Shown here: piece after piece, positions 1 through 9,110 of the stretch
Layout: the number at the start of each line of letters is the position of its first letter
How positions within the stretch are numbered: position 1 is the first letter of the stretch
Source of the DNA: Neolewinella aquimaris
GTDB lineage: Bacteria; Bacteroidota; Bacteroidia; Chitinophagales; Saprospiraceae
DNA length: 64,000 bases
NCBI RefSeq assembly: GCF_014197245.1
Contig: NZ_JACIFF010000001.1
Coordinates: 868,001 to 932,000 of the forward strand
Direction of reading: 5' to 3'
Position numbers and translations under genes: made by a program
The notes under the pieces: generated by a model
The model's input: the letters and a program-made list of their open reading frames with translations, nothing else
Databases searched by the model: none
What the model was told of the DNA's origin: nothing

Positions 1-333
1 GGTATTCAGATCGTCCGCAAGGCCCTCGAGTCTCCCCTGCGCACCATCGTGGACAACGCCGGCGTAGAGGGCAGCGTCGTACTGCAGAACGTACGCAGCA
101 ACAGCGGCAGCTACGGCTACAACGCCCGCACCGACGCCTACGAGGACCTGAAGAAGGCCGGTGTGATCGACCCCACCAAGGTCACCCGCATCGCCCTGGA
201 GAACGCCTCTTCGATCGCCGGAATGGTACTTACCACCGAGTGTGTCATCAACGACATGCCCGAGGCGGAAGGCGCCGGTGGCGGAGGACATTCCCACGGC
301 GGAATGGGCGGAGGCATGGGAGGAATGATGTAA
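1..333 (+). CDS. groEL: Chaperonin GroEL, C-terminal part (5' end outside window)
   Basis: The reading frame is open from the first base and gives the last 110 residues of a GroEL. It contains the end of the apical/intermediate return segment, the equatorial helix around [18 protein letters not shown], and the [13 protein letters not shown] stretch that closes the equatorial domain. GroEL forms the double-ring ATP-dependent folding chamber in the cytoplasm. The protein ends in a Gly/Met-rich flexible tail typical of the family, here with two inserted histidines ([11 protein letters not shown]). A strong intrinsic terminator lies 27 bases after the stop, so this is the end of the operon. groES, if adjacent, lies outside the window. 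Identification is secure; only the start is missing. Confidence 0.97.
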   Translation, partial: GIQIVRKALESPLRTIVDNAGVEGSVVLQNVRSNSGSYGYNARTDAYEDLKKAGVIDPTKVTRIALENASSIAGMVLTTECVINDMPEAEGAGGGGHSHGGMGGGMGGMM

Positions 334-360
334 TCATCCCCCACCGATTATACTAGATAA

Positions 361-391
361 CCCCGGTTGGCCCTGGCCAACCGGGGTTTTT
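361..391 (+). terminator. Intrinsic terminator after groEL
   Basis: A 12-base arm (CCCCGGTTGGCC) is followed by CT and by its exact complement, then a run of five T. Geometry and position directly after groEL fit a rho-independent terminator. Confidence 0.88.
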
Positions 392-449
392 CATTAACGA
401 TTTAACCTTTTTGATTCAACACTATTCAGTGCGCGCGATTTACAAGCCT

Positions 450-950
450 ATGGAACTTCAAGAGGGAAAGGAAAAATTTATCGAGGCCTGGGGAGCGCTC
501 GGCAGTTCGTGGGGCGTCACCCGCACCATGGCCCAGATTCACGCCCTGCTGCTGATTGCCGACAACCCGCTCAGTTCCGACGACATTATGGAGGAGCTGC
601 AGATCAGTCGCGGCAACGTCAACACCAACACCCGCATGCTGCTGGAGTGGGGACTGGCACACAAAAAACTCATCCCCGGCGAACGCAAGGAGTTCTTCGT
701 GGGAGAAAAGGACATGTCGAAAGTGGTCAAGAACATCATCATTGCCCGCAAAAAACGCGAGCTCGAACCGATGCTCCGCCTCCTCGACGACCTTACGGGG
801 GTAAGGGGGGACGACAACGAGGCCGAGGAGTTCCGTAGCGTGATCCGCGACCTCAAGCTGTACAGCCACAAGGCGGACTCGGCCCTGGCCGCGCTCGTCA
901 AGGTCGACAGCAACTGGTTTTTCTCCACCTTCCTCACCATGCTCAAATAG
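450..950 (+). CDS. GbsR/MarR-family winged-helix transcriptional regulator
   Basis: A 166-residue DNA-binding protein. The N-terminal half is a winged-helix domain: residues about 20-85 include LSSDDIMEELQISRGNVNTNTRMLLEWGL, a recognition helix of the GbsR/MarR type, followed by a wing ending in ERKEFFVG. The C-terminal half is helical and probably mediates dimerisation. Such regulators in Bacteroidota usually sit alone and their ligand is not predictable from sequence. The frame is open upstream to a TTG at 411, but ATG 450 starts the conserved part (MELQEGKEKFIEAWG) and is preferred. It stands alone between the groEL terminator and a convergent lipoprotein gene 12 bases away. Target genes are unknown. 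Confidence 0.85.
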   Translation: MELQEGKEKFIEAWGALGSSWGVTRTMAQIHALLLIADNPLSSDDIMEELQISRGNVNTNTRMLLEWGLAHKKLIPGERKEFFVGEKDMSKVVKNIIIARKKRELEPMLRLLDDLTGVRGDDNEAEEFRSVIRDLKLYSHKADSALAALVKVDSNWFFSTFLTMLK

Positions 951-962
951 CGGCGCAGCGAC

Positions 963-1676
963 TTACGGCAGCCTCGTAATCACCATCCACCCGCCCCGCT
1001 CGTCGTTGGACAGCAGCGAGAATTCGCGATCGTAGGGCGGATTTAGGGTCTCCGATCGTTGCGTGCCCAGGTGGCCGATCACCGTGACCCGCCGCCGTAC
1101 TTGCTCGTTCTCCGGCAACCTGATCGTCACCCGTCCGGTAGTCGGTATGTAGATCACGTAGTTGCCCAGTGTATCGGCCGCGGCTACGGCTTCGGAAGGA
1201 TTGTCGACCGCAAGAAGATCCGGCGATGCGTCCTGCCCGCTGAAGTCGATGTACCGTTCCACCGTTCGGAGCGCCCGCAGGCTGTTTAGCCGCGACTGGG
1301 TCAGTTTCCGGTATACCCCTCCCCGCCCGCCCTCCAGGACCTGACGGTTGAACTGTGCGATCCCGTCCACCAGTAGTCCGGGCGGCAGAATACCAACTGT
1401 GTCGAGTGACACACCGGCTTTCGCCGCTGCCGTTAATAGATCCCGTAGCTCTTGTGGACCGTAGTTGCTTACGTCGAGCCTCAGATAGTTTCCGCCGTTT
1501 GTCCTTATTTGCTTCAGCAGCTCGCGCGCTGGTTCCGGACCGAGCGCGGTTTCCGACAAATCGAATCCCATGATCAACCCTGCGGGCGTTACCGTACGTT
1601 CGGGGGTGGCGGGGCCGCAGGAGCCGAGAAAAATCATGTAGCAAAGTGCCGGGGCAAGCAACCGATGGAAGTACAC
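963..1676 (-). CDS. Secreted lipoprotein, unknown function, with glycosidase-associated C-terminal beta domain
   Basis: About 237 residues. The likely start is GTG 1676, giving a short hydrophobic signal that ends in the lipobox FLGSC; ATG 1637 would leave only MIFLGSC and is less likely. The mature part begins with a GFDLSETALGPEPARELLKQI segment that looks like one strand-helix of a TIM-barrel-like fold. The last 70 residues (GNYVIYIPTTGRVTIRLPEN through GGWMVITRL) resemble the small beta-sandwich found at the end of many Bacteroidota glycoside hydrolases, sometimes called putative collagen-binding domain. That resemblance is by eye. No catalytic residues can be assigned and the barrel is too short to be complete, so it may be a degenerate or accessory protein. 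It is divergent from rluF with 55 bases between them. Extending the frame further upstream would overlap rluF and is rejected. Confidence 0.7.
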   Translation of the reverse strand: MYFHRLLAPALCYMIFLGSCGPATPERTVTPAGLIMGFDLSETALGPEPARELLKQIRTNGGNYLRLDVSNYGPQELRDLLTAAAKAGVSLDTVGILPPGLLVDGIAQFNRQVLEGGRGGVYRKLTQSRLNSLRALRTVERYIDFSGQDASPDLLAVDNPSEAVAAADTLGNYVIYIPTTGRVTIRLPENEQVRRRVTVIGHLGTQRSETLNPPYDREFSLLSNDERGGWMVITRLP

Positions 1677-1731
1677 GCCGCGAAGATAATCGGTCGCCCT
1701 GGTTAGCTTTGGCCCCTCAACTACTAAAGTT

Positions 1732-2454
1732 ATGGATGCTCCTTCCGTTTCCCTCAACAAATTCGTCGCCGGTACCGGCATTTGCAGCCGCCGGGAAGCG
1801 GATCGCTGGATCGAGGCGGGGAGACTGGCGATCAACGGCACCATCGCTGTGAAGGGGAATCGCGTCGTGGCGGGGGATGTAGTGACGTTGGATGGCAAGG
1901 AGATCGGGCACCGCCCCGCTCCAATCTACCTGGCTTTTCACAAGCCCGCCGGCGTGACGAGTACCACCGACCAGAAGGATCCCGACAACATCATCGACTT
2001 CATCAATTACCCCCAGCGCATCTTTCCCATCGGCCGGCTGGACAAGGCTTCCACCGGCCTAATCCTGCTGACCAACGACGGCGACATCGTCAACCAGATC
2101 CTGCGGGCCGAGAACGATCACGAGAAGGAATACATCGTTACGGTTGACAAGCCGATCACGGACTCCTTTCTCAGGAGAATGTCCGGCGGACTTCCGGTGC
2201 TCGGTCAGCGAACGAAGCAGTGTACCGTCGAGCAACTCAACGTTCGCATATTCCGCATCGTACTGACGCAGGGGCTCAACCGGCAGATCCGGCGCATGTG
2301 TGAATTCCTGGGATATCGGGTACGTACGCTCAAGCGAATTCGCATCATGAACATCGAGCTCACGGGCTTGCCGGTTGGTCACTACCGCCCACTCACCGAA
2401 TCCGAAATGGAGCAATTGAACGCCCGCCTGGAGGGGATGGAACCCGAGCAATAA
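1732..2454 (+). CDS. rluF: 23S rRNA pseudouridine(2604) synthase RluF-type
   Basis: A 240-residue RsuA/RluB/RluF-family pseudouridine synthase. Residues 5-52 form an S4 RNA-binding domain (SLNKFVAGTGICSRREADRW). The catalytic domain follows, with the active-site aspartate D104 in the motif IGRLDKASTGL. The segment HEKEYIVTVDKPIT and the closing RQIRRMCEFLGYRVRTLKRIRI are characteristic of the RluF branch rather than RsuA or RluB. The enzyme is known to isomerise a uridine in 23S rRNA; substrate position is inferred from the family. It starts at ATG 1732, in the short region shared with the divergent lipoprotein gene. Confidence 0.92.
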   Translation: MDAPSVSLNKFVAGTGICSRREADRWIEAGRLAINGTIAVKGNRVVAGDVVTLDGKEIGHRPAPIYLAFHKPAGVTSTTDQKDPDNIIDFINYPQRIFPIGRLDKASTGLILLTNDGDIVNQILRAENDHEKEYIVTVDKPITDSFLRRMSGGLPVLGQRTKQCTVEQLNVRIFRIVLTQGLNRQIRRMCEFLGYRVRTLKRIRIMNIELTGLPVGHYRPLTESEMEQLNARLEGMEPEQ

Positions 2455-2531
2455 GCTGCCGAAAACAGGTGGGTCGTGGACGTCGGAATGCGACACAACC
2501 TGCCCCGGTCGGGCTTGTTAAGGTCATGAAC

Positions 2532-2539
2532 TACTTTTG
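2532..2539 (+). promoter_or_regulatory. Bacteroidota -7 element upstream of trxB
   Basis: TACTTTTG matches TAnnTTTG exactly and lies 21 bases before ATG 2561. It also shows that the upstream in-frame TTG at 2537, which lies inside the element, is not the start of trxB. No convincing -33 TTG is seen at the usual distance. Confidence 0.65.
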
Positions 2540-2560
2540 CACCCCAAATACCAGAAAACG

Positions 2561-3499
2561 ATGGGTAAAGAACCCCTGAAAACCGTCATCATCGGATCCG
2601 GCCCCGCCGGTTACACGGCCGCGATCTACGCCGCACGCGCCAACCTTAACCCCGTGCTCTACACCGGCCGGGAGCCCGGCGGCCAGCTCATGATCACCAC
2701 CGACGTCGAGAATTTTCCTGGCTACCCCGATGGCATCATGGGTCCCCAAATGATGGAAGACTTCAAGAAGCAGGCCGAACGCTTCGGCACCGAGGTTAAG
2801 TACGAATTGATCGAGCGGGTCGATTTTAGCGGCGACGTCAAAAAGATATATACCGAAAGCGGCGAAGAGATTCCCGCCCACTCGGTGATCATCTCCACCG
2901 GCGCGAGTGCCCGCTGGCTGGGACTGGAGAGCGAACAACGCCTGGCCAACCAGGGCGTGAGTGCCTGCGCGGTTTGTGACGGTTTCTTTTACCGCGGTAA
3001 GGAGGTCGCTATCGTCGGTGCGGGAGATTCCGCCGCGGAGGAGGCCCTCTACCTGAGCAACCTTTGCCCTACCGTTCATATGCTGGTACGCCGCGACGAA
3101 ATGCGCGCCTCCAAGATCATGCAGGACCGGGTAAAAAAACAGGCCAACATCAAAATCTACTGGAATACGGAGACGGAAGAGATTCTGGGAGAAACCGAAG
3201 TGACCGGGGTGCGCGTACGCAACAACGTCACCGATGAGGTGCAGGAAATCCCGATCGCCGGCTTCTTCGTCGCCATCGGACACATTCCCAACACCAAACT
3301 TTTTAAAGGAGTGCTGGATATGGAAGAGACGGGATACCTGACCCACAAGCCCGATTCCACCCACACCAACGTACCGGGCGTATTTGTGAGCGGCGATGCG
3401 GCCGACCACGTATACCGCCAGGCGGTCACCGCCGCGGGTACCGGATGCATGGCCGCCCTGGATGCCGAACGCTACCTCGGCCAACAGGGAATTATCTGA
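2561..3499 (+). CDS. trxB: Thioredoxin-disulfide reductase
   Basis: A 312-residue FAD/NADPH flavoprotein that reduces thioredoxin in the cytoplasm. The FAD-binding GSGPAGYTAA motif is at residues 12-21, the redox-active CAVC motif at 136-139, and the NADPH-binding GAGDSAAEEAL follows. The C-terminal FAD contact reads FVSGDAADHVYRQAVTAAGTG. Length is normal for low-molecular-weight TrxB. ATG 2561 is chosen because the protein aligns from there and a TAnnTTTG element lies 21 bases upstream. The gene runs tail to tail with folD with no base between the two stop codons. No thioredoxin gene is nearby. Confidence 0.96.
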   Translation: MGKEPLKTVIIGSGPAGYTAAIYAARANLNPVLYTGREPGGQLMITTDVENFPGYPDGIMGPQMMEDFKKQAERFGTEVKYELIERVDFSGDVKKIYTESGEEIPAHSVIISTGASARWLGLESEQRLANQGVSACAVCDGFFYRGKEVAIVGAGDSAAEEALYLSNLCPTVHMLVRRDEMRASKIMQDRVKKQANIKIYWNTETEEILGETEVTGVRVRNNVTDEVQEIPIAGFFVAIGHIPNTKLFKGVLDMEETGYLTHKPDSTHTNVPGVFVSGDAADHVYRQAVTAAGTGCMAALDAERYLGQQGII

Positions 3500-4372
3500 T
3501 TACTTGCGCTGACTCGCCTTTAGGGTATTCATCAACAAACTGACCACCGTCATCGGGCCTACACCGCCCGGGACGGGGGTCATGGCACTTACCTTATTCT
3601 GCAAACCGGCATAGTCCGCATCTCCGGCCAGTCGGTACCCCCGCGGCCTACTGCTGTCGTCTACGCGGTTGATGCCGACGTCGATAATCACGGCCCCGTC
3701 CTTCACCATATCGGCGGTAACCATCTCCGGGATGCCGATTGCGGCGACGATGATGTCCGCCCGCAGCGTATGCTCCTTGAGGTTCTTAGTGCGACTGTGG
3801 CAGAGGGTCACCGTTGCATTTCCCGGACTGCTTTTACGGCTAAGCAGTACGGTCATCGGCGTACCCACGATGTTGGACCGACCGAGGACCACTACTTCTT
3901 TGCCGCTGGTTTCGATCCCGTAGCGCTCCAACATGACCATGATGCCGTTGGGGGTAGCGGGCAGGTAAGACTCCAGTCCGAGAGTCATGCGGCCGATATT
4001 AACCGGGGTAAATCCGTCGACGTCCTTACGCGGATCGATGGCCAGGTTAATGGCATCCTCATCCAGGTGGTCGGGCAGCGGCAGCTGCACGATGAAGCCG
4101 TCTACGTCGGGGTCGTCGTTAAGTTGATTCACGATCGCGAGCAATTCTTCCTGAGATACGGAGTCCGGCCGACGAATTAAGCTGCTACGGAAACCTACCT
4201 CCTCACAGCTGCGTACCTTGTTGCGCACATATACCTGACTAGCGGGGTCGTCACCAATGAGAACTGCCGCAAGGTGGGGGATCTTACCCGCTGCTCGGCG
4301 AATGGCGTCCACGTCAGCCTTTAGTTCTTCCTTAATTGTTTTGGCTAGGGCCTTACCGTCCAATACTTGCAT
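3500..4372 (-). CDS. folD: Bifunctional methylenetetrahydrofolate dehydrogenase / methenyltetrahydrofolate cyclohydrolase
   Basis: A 290-residue FolD that interconverts 5,10-methylene- and 10-formyl-tetrahydrofolate, supplying one-carbon units for purines and formyl-Met-tRNA. The substrate-binding segment SQVYVRNK carries the catalytic lysine K52. QLPLPDHL and KDVDGFTPVN form the folate pocket. GRSNIVGTP binds NADP, and TPVPGGVGPMT closes the active site. Full length and standard start. A -7 element (TATCTTTG) is found 19 bases before the start on this strand. It diverges from the large SprB-repeat gene and converges with trxB. Confidence 0.96.
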   Translation of the reverse strand: MQVLDGKALAKTIKEELKADVDAIRRAAGKIPHLAAVLIGDDPASQVYVRNKVRSCEEVGFRSSLIRRPDSVSQEELLAIVNQLNDDPDVDGFIVQLPLPDHLDEDAINLAIDPRKDVDGFTPVNIGRMTLGLESYLPATPNGIMVMLERYGIETSGKEVVVLGRSNIVGTPMTVLLSRKSSPGNATVTLCHSRTKNLKEHTLRADIIVAAIGIPEMVTADMVKDGAVIIDVGINRVDDSSRPRGYRLAGDADYAGLQNKVSAMTPVPGGVGPMTVVSLLMNTLKASQRK

Positions 4373-4391
4373 ACCATCTCACGATTTGCGC

Positions 4392-4399
4392 CAAAGATA
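4392..4399 (-). promoter_or_regulatory. Bacteroidota -7 element of folD
   Basis: Reading the minus strand gives TATCTTTG, an exact TAnnTTTG match, ending 19 bases before the folD start codon. Confidence 0.6.
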
Positions 4400-4426
4400 G
4401 CCCTGGCTTTTCCTTACTTGCAGTGT

Positions 4427-7400
4427 ATGTCGCAGAATTACCTACGAAGGCTCTACATCTTGCTCTTCTGTCTGGTCGGATCGCTGGCTTACGGCCAGGA
4501 AATCCGAATCACGACGGGAGGTAGCGTCGCGGCGTGCAACGCAACCTTCGTGGATGGAGGGGGCATCAACGGCAACCACTCCCCGGCGGGCGGCAGGCAG
4601 GTGATCACCATTTGCTCGGACAACAGCAATCCGGAGAATACCCACGTCGAACTGCTCTTTACGGTGATCGACATTCGGGGCACCCTTACGCTGCTGAACG
4701 GCAACACCGAGAATGCGGATACGCTCACCCAGATCACGGCAAACAACAACTCCGACCGCATCCGGGTAACGGCCACCGCCGGCAACAACAGCGGGTGCCT
4801 TACCGTCATCTTCGAAAGCAACGGAAATAAAGCTGGTTGGGAAGCCGACGTCTCCTGCGTGGCGGCCTGTCAGCCCATCATCGCGCAACTGGTTTCTTCG
4901 GTCCCCGCCGTCGCACCCGCCGCCGGCGGCTACATCGACGTGTGCGTTGGCGACGAGATCGTGTTGACCGGTGGCGCCCGGTACCCCGAGAACGGCATCC
5001 GGTATCCGCAGCGCGATGAGACCTCCACCTTCCGCTGGGATTTCCAGGATGGTACCACCGCAACCGGTAAACAGGTCACGAAAGTTTTCACCGAGCCGGG
5101 GGGCTACATCGTCGAACTGGACATCACCGACAATAAGGGGTGCAGCAGCCAGAACAATATCGCACAGCGGGTGAGAGTGTCCGCTCCCCCTGACTTTTCG
5201 GCCGACCGCACAACACCCCTGGTCATCTGTCCGGGAGAATCGGTCACGCTCGGAATCGGCGATCAGGATGATACCGACCTCAACATCAACGCTACGCCAA
5301 AAACGGTAAACTTTACCAAGCCCCAACCTTTTTCCGAACGCATCGACATTCCGGACCAGGCCGGAATCCTACAGTCGTCGAGTATCGTGTTGCGGGATTT
5401 TGAGGAAGGGCAAGTGCTTACCTCCGGAGACGGCATTGTGGAAATATGTGTTGACGTAGAACACAGTTACGCGGGTGATATCTCGATGTGGGTTGAATGC
5501 CCCAACGGACGCCGGGTCGACCTACTTCAGTACGATCCTACCGGGAGGGGCGCAACCAACCAGCTCCTGGGAAAGCCAACTGCTAACGGTGGAAACCCGG
5601 GTGAACCCTTCACCTACTGTTGGTCCGCGGACGGAGTGTATACCGTTCCTTTCTACGCCCAAACGTTTCTTTCGGGCCCCGGTGGTCCCGCTACCATCCC
5701 ACCGGAAGTAACCTACCTGCCGCTCGACGGTTCTTTCGATCCCCTGGCGGGCTGCCCGCTGAACGGCACGTGGACGCTCAACGTAATCGACAATCAGGAT
5801 CAGGACGACGGCACCGTTTTCTCCTGGTCGATCAAGTTTGCCGACAACTTGGTGGACCCCCCGGAAACGTTTACCGTACCCTTGATTTCCGCAGAGTGGG
5901 CGGACGCGGGCATCCACTCCGACTACAGCCCCCAGCGAATCACCTACACCGGCGAGAACCCCGGATTCGCCAATCAGCGGCTCGTAACGCTGGACAGCTT
6001 CGGCTGTCGGTACGATACCCTGGTGCCCGTGCGCATCCGGTCACCCTACAGTGCCGCCTGCTTCAGCTGCCCACCACCGCTGGGTATGCAGCTCGATACC
6101 ACGGTCTGTGAGAGCACCCCGTTTCGGCCCGGCCTGACCACTAATCTGCCCGCAGAATCTACCCCGGTACGCTGGGAAGCCTACACCGACCTATCATTCG
6201 CCAGCACCGATGCACCCCCGGCAAGTCCGTACGAATCGACTCTGCGCATATCGGATCAACTGCCCGCCACCATCTCTGATCCGGCTACGGACCTCGGAGA
6301 CATTTGCATCGACTTAAGCAGCAGCGGCGACCTGAGCGGGCTGGAAGCGAGCATCGTCTCACCGGGTGGAACGAGGGTGGTCCTGATCCCCCGCGGCACC
6401 ATCAGCGGAACGAACTTGGTATCGTGTTTTACCCCCGACAATTCACCACGCTGGGCCGCACTGCGGGGCGCCCGCATCAACGGCGATTGGACGCTACAGC
6501 TTAGCGACACCGGCAACGGCAGTACGTACCGCCTTACCGCCTGGTCAGTCGAAGGCATCCGTCAATCCACCATCACCTACAGCTGGTCGCCCGTGACCGG
6601 TGACCTGAGTTGCACAGACTGCCCTGACCCAATCATTACACCCACCCAGTCCGCCGAGTATTTCCTTACGGCCCGCAACTCGGATGGCTGCACCTCCTTT
6701 TCCTCGATTAAGGTCGACGTGAAGCCCTTTGCGGCAGACTTCACGGCTGAGTATATCCTGGCCTGTCAGGACAATCAAACCGGAGGAATCGATCTGACGC
6801 CGGTTACTCCCCTACCGAACGCAACTTATGCCTGGAGCAACGGAGCCACCACCCAGGACCTGAGCGGCATTCCCGAGGGCGCATACGAGCTGACCGTCAC
6901 CGCGGAGAACGGCTGTACCGCCACCTATAGCTACGACCTTGAATTCCCTCCCCCGCTCACCCTTTCCCTAGACCGGCGAACCGACGTAAGCTGTGCGGGT
7001 GGCAGTGACGGGGCTATTCAGACCGTAACGGCCGGCGGCTCTCCACCCTACCGCTACCAGTGGAGCGATTCCGACGTGCGGAGTGGCGGGAACGCAGGTG
7101 CAGTGCAAGCGGGACGGTACACCCTCACCGTAACCGATCAACTGGGCTGTAGCGATAGCGTGACGGTCGACATCGAGGAACCCGCCCCCCTCAACCTGGA
7201 ATTTTCCACCACGCCAGTAAGCTGCCGCGGTGGAACGGATGGTACCGTTGCCGCAACCGCCAGCGGGGGCAGCGGAGCGTATACCTTCCAATGGAGCAAC
7301 GGTAGCGATCTCGCACAACAAGGGGACTTAACGTCCCGGGAGTACATGGTCACGGTTACGGATGGCAATGGCTGCACCATCTCCGACAGCGTATTTATCA

Positions 7401-9109
7401 GTGAGCCCGATACCGAGCTGACCCTTATGCTTACGGACAGTGTAGCGGGCTGTTTTGGTAGTTCGGCAAGCAGCCGGACCGCCCGGGCTACCGGTGGGCT
7501 AGCGCCCTACACTTTCTTATGGAGCAGTGGCGAGACCGACACCACGGCCGTTCGCCTCCCGGCGGGAGACCAGAGCGTCCGGGTGACCGATGCCGGCGGA
7601 TGTACCAAGATCATTGAATTTACGATCGAAAACCGTCCGGTTCCACAACCGACCATCGTCGTTGCCGGTGAGGACAAATGCGATGCCACCGCGCAGCAGT
7701 ACCTCACCGTCGAACCGGGTTTCACCGCCTTTCAGTGGTCGACCGGCGATACTACCTCCCGGATTGCGGTTACGCCCGGGGAGCGGGACTACGCGGTCAC
7801 CGTGACGGACGCAGCGGGTTGCTCGGGCACGGCAAGTTATCGCTACACTCCCCCGCGGCCGGTTGTGTTTGATGTAACTGCTACCCCCGTTTCCTGCTTC
7901 GGTGCCCGGGACGGCGGACTTCGCATCAGCAACCTGAGTGGTCCCGGCGGCACGATGAACGATTACCAACTGGTGTGGGGAGCGAGTGCCGATTTTGCGT
8001 CCGGACCCGCCATCACCGATCGCCCGGCCGGCGCGTACAAACTTACCCTTACCGACAGCAGCGGCTGCAGCATTGATACTACCCTCCTGATTTCCAGTCC
8101 CGATCTACTTGTCGTTACCGGACAAGCTACCGATGCCGGATGCACCGGCCAGGCGGATGGGGCCATCACTACGAGCGTTTCCGGTGGAACGGGAGCGTAC
8201 GACTTCCGCTGGTCAACGGGAGCTCGGGGCGCGGACCTAGTGGGTCTTGCGGCCGGCACGTATACGGTGACCGTTACGGACGGCGGGGGTTGTCAGGCAA
8301 CCGCCGAGTTTATCCTGGAGGAGTCCTCACCCATCAGCGTAGAGACAACCACCGTTCCCGCCACCTGCGGGGGGGAAGCGAGCGGACGCATCGATATTGC
8401 GGCTAGTGGCGGACGCGCCCCCCTTACGTATAGCCTCGACAACGAGGTCTTTTCCAATGCACCAAGCCTCATCGGCATTGGAGCGGGTACGTACATCATC
8501 TACGTCAGGGACGTTGCCGGCTGCACAAGCCAGGATACGATTACGGTGGAGGACCCTCCGGCAATTACCGTTGACCTTGGTGATGACATCGAGATTGTAT
8601 TTGGTGACAGTTTGACCCTTGTGCCGGACGTGAGTGACTCCGGCACGGGGCAGATCGATTACCGCTGGTCGGCCACCTATCCAGGCACCCTGAGCTGCAC
8701 GGATTGTCGCGATCCCGTAGCGAAACCCACTTATGAGATCACCTACACCCTTTCGGTGATGGACGGACTGGGTTGTGAGGGTGAGGATCAGCTCAGGGTG
8801 AAGGTGCGTAAGATCCGGGAGGTAGCCGTACCGACGGGGTTTAGTCCGAACGGGGATGGACGCAACGACCGACTGCTGGTACACGGACGACCCGGAACGC
8901 GGGTAATTACGCTAGCGGTTTACGACCGTTGGGGTGGGTTGTTGTTCGAGGACGGGGATTTCAGCGTCAATGATCCGGACCGAGGGTGGGACGGGACGGG
9001 ACGCGACGGCACCCCCCTAAACGCCGGCGTTTACCTCTACAAATTGCGGATAGAATACGAAGACCGTAGCCAGGAATTGCTTTCCGGCCATACAACCCTG
9101 ATCCGCTAA
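4427..9109 (+). CDS. Giant secreted SprB-repeat / P-domain protein with T9SS type B sorting domain
   Basis: A 1560-residue cell-surface or secreted protein. Residues 1-24 are a signal peptide ending in AYGQ. Then come a CUB-like N-terminal domain (about 25-150), a PKD-like domain (about 172-245), and two proprotein-convertase P domains (about 294-470 and 604-710; each ends in a NGTWTL/NGDWTL strand). At least six SprB repeats follow, starting near 853, 930, 1007, 1155, 1236 and 1311, with signatures such as VSCAGGSDGAI and VSCRGGTDGTV. The last 90 residues (VPTGFSPNGDGRND to HTTLIR) are the gliding-motility-associated C-terminal domain that targets proteins through the type IX system. The frame is open to a TTG at 4367, but that lies inside folD; ATG 4427 gives the signal peptide. 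It is followed after one base by a PorP/SprF gene, as in sprB-sprF loci. A role as adhesin is inferred. Confidence 0.93.
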   Translation: MSQNYLRRLYILLFCLVGSLAYGQEIRITTGGSVAACNATFVDGGGINGNHSPAGGRQVITICSDNSNPENTHVELLFTVIDIRGTLTLLNGNTENADTLTQITANNNSDRIRVTATAGNNSGCLTVIFESNGNKAGWEADVSCVAACQPIIAQLVSSVPAVAPAAGGYIDVCVGDEIVLTGGARYPENGIRYPQRDETSTFRWDFQDGTTATGKQVTKVFTEPGGYIVELDITDNKGCSSQNNIAQRVRVSAPPDFSADRTTPLVICPGESVTLGIGDQDDTDLNINATPKTVNFTKPQPFSERIDIPDQAGILQSSSIVLRDFEEGQVLTSGDGIVEICVDVEHSYAGDISMWVECPNGRRVDLLQYDPTGRGATNQLLGKPTANGGNPGEPFTYCWSADGVYTVPFYAQTFLSGPGGPATIPPEVTYLPLDGSFDPLAGCPLNGTWTLNVIDNQDQDDGTVFSWSIKFADNLVDPPETFTVPLISAEWADAGIHSDYSPQRITYTGENPGFANQRLVTLDSFGCRYDTLVPVRIRSPYSAACFSCPPPLGMQLDTTVCESTPFRPGLTTNLPAESTPVRWEAYTDLSFASTDAPPASPYESTLRISDQLPATISDPATDLGDICIDLSSSGDLSGLEASIVSPGGTRVVLIPRGTISGTNLVSCFTPDNSPRWAALRGARINGDWTLQLSDTGNGSTYRLTAWSVEGIRQSTITYSWSPVTGDLSCTDCPDPIITPTQSAEYFLTARNSDGCTSFSSIKVDVKPFAADFTAEYILACQDNQTGGIDLTPVTPLPNATYAWSNGATTQDLSGIPEGAYELTVTAENGCTATYSYDLEFPPPLTLSLDRRTDVSCAGGSDGAIQTVTAGGSPPYRYQWSDSDVRSGGNAGAVQAGRYTLTVTDQLGCSDSVTVDIEEPAPLNLEFSTTPVSCRGGTDGTVAATASGGSGAYTFQWSNGSDLAQQGDLTSREYMVTVTDGNGCTISDSVFISEPDTELTLMLTDSVAGCFGSSASSRTARATGGLAPYTFLWSSGETDTTAVRLPAGDQSVRVTDAGGCTKIIEFTIENRPVPQPTIVVAGEDKCDATAQQYLTVEPGFTAFQWSTGDTTSRIAVTPGERDYAVTVTDAAGCSGTASYRYTPPRPVVFDVTATPVSCFGARDGGLRISNLSGPGGTMNDYQLVWGASADFASGPAITDRPAGAYKLTLTDSSGCSIDTTLLISSPDLLVVTGQATDAGCTGQADGAITTSVSGGTGAYDFRWSTGARGADLVGLAAGTYTVTVTDGGGCQATAEFILEESSPISVETTTVPATCGGEASGRIDIAASGGRAPLTYSLDNEVFSNAPSLIGIGAGTYIIYVRDVAGCTSQDTITVEDPPAITVDLGDDIEIVFGDSLTLVPDVSDSGTGQIDYRWSATYPGTLSCTDCRDPVAKPTYEITYTLSVMDGLGCEGEDQLRVKVRKIREVAVPTGFSPNGDGRNDRLLVHGRPGTRVITLAVYDRWGGLLFEDGDFSVNDPDRGWDGTGRDGTPLNAGVYLYKLRIEYEDRSQELLSGHTTLIR

Positions 9110-9110
9110 C

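Noticed and set aside
1677..1898. N-terminal extension of the minus-strand lipoprotein into rluF
   Set aside because: It overlaps the conserved S4 domain coding region of rluF and lacks a signal; GTG 1676 gives a lipoprotein signal.
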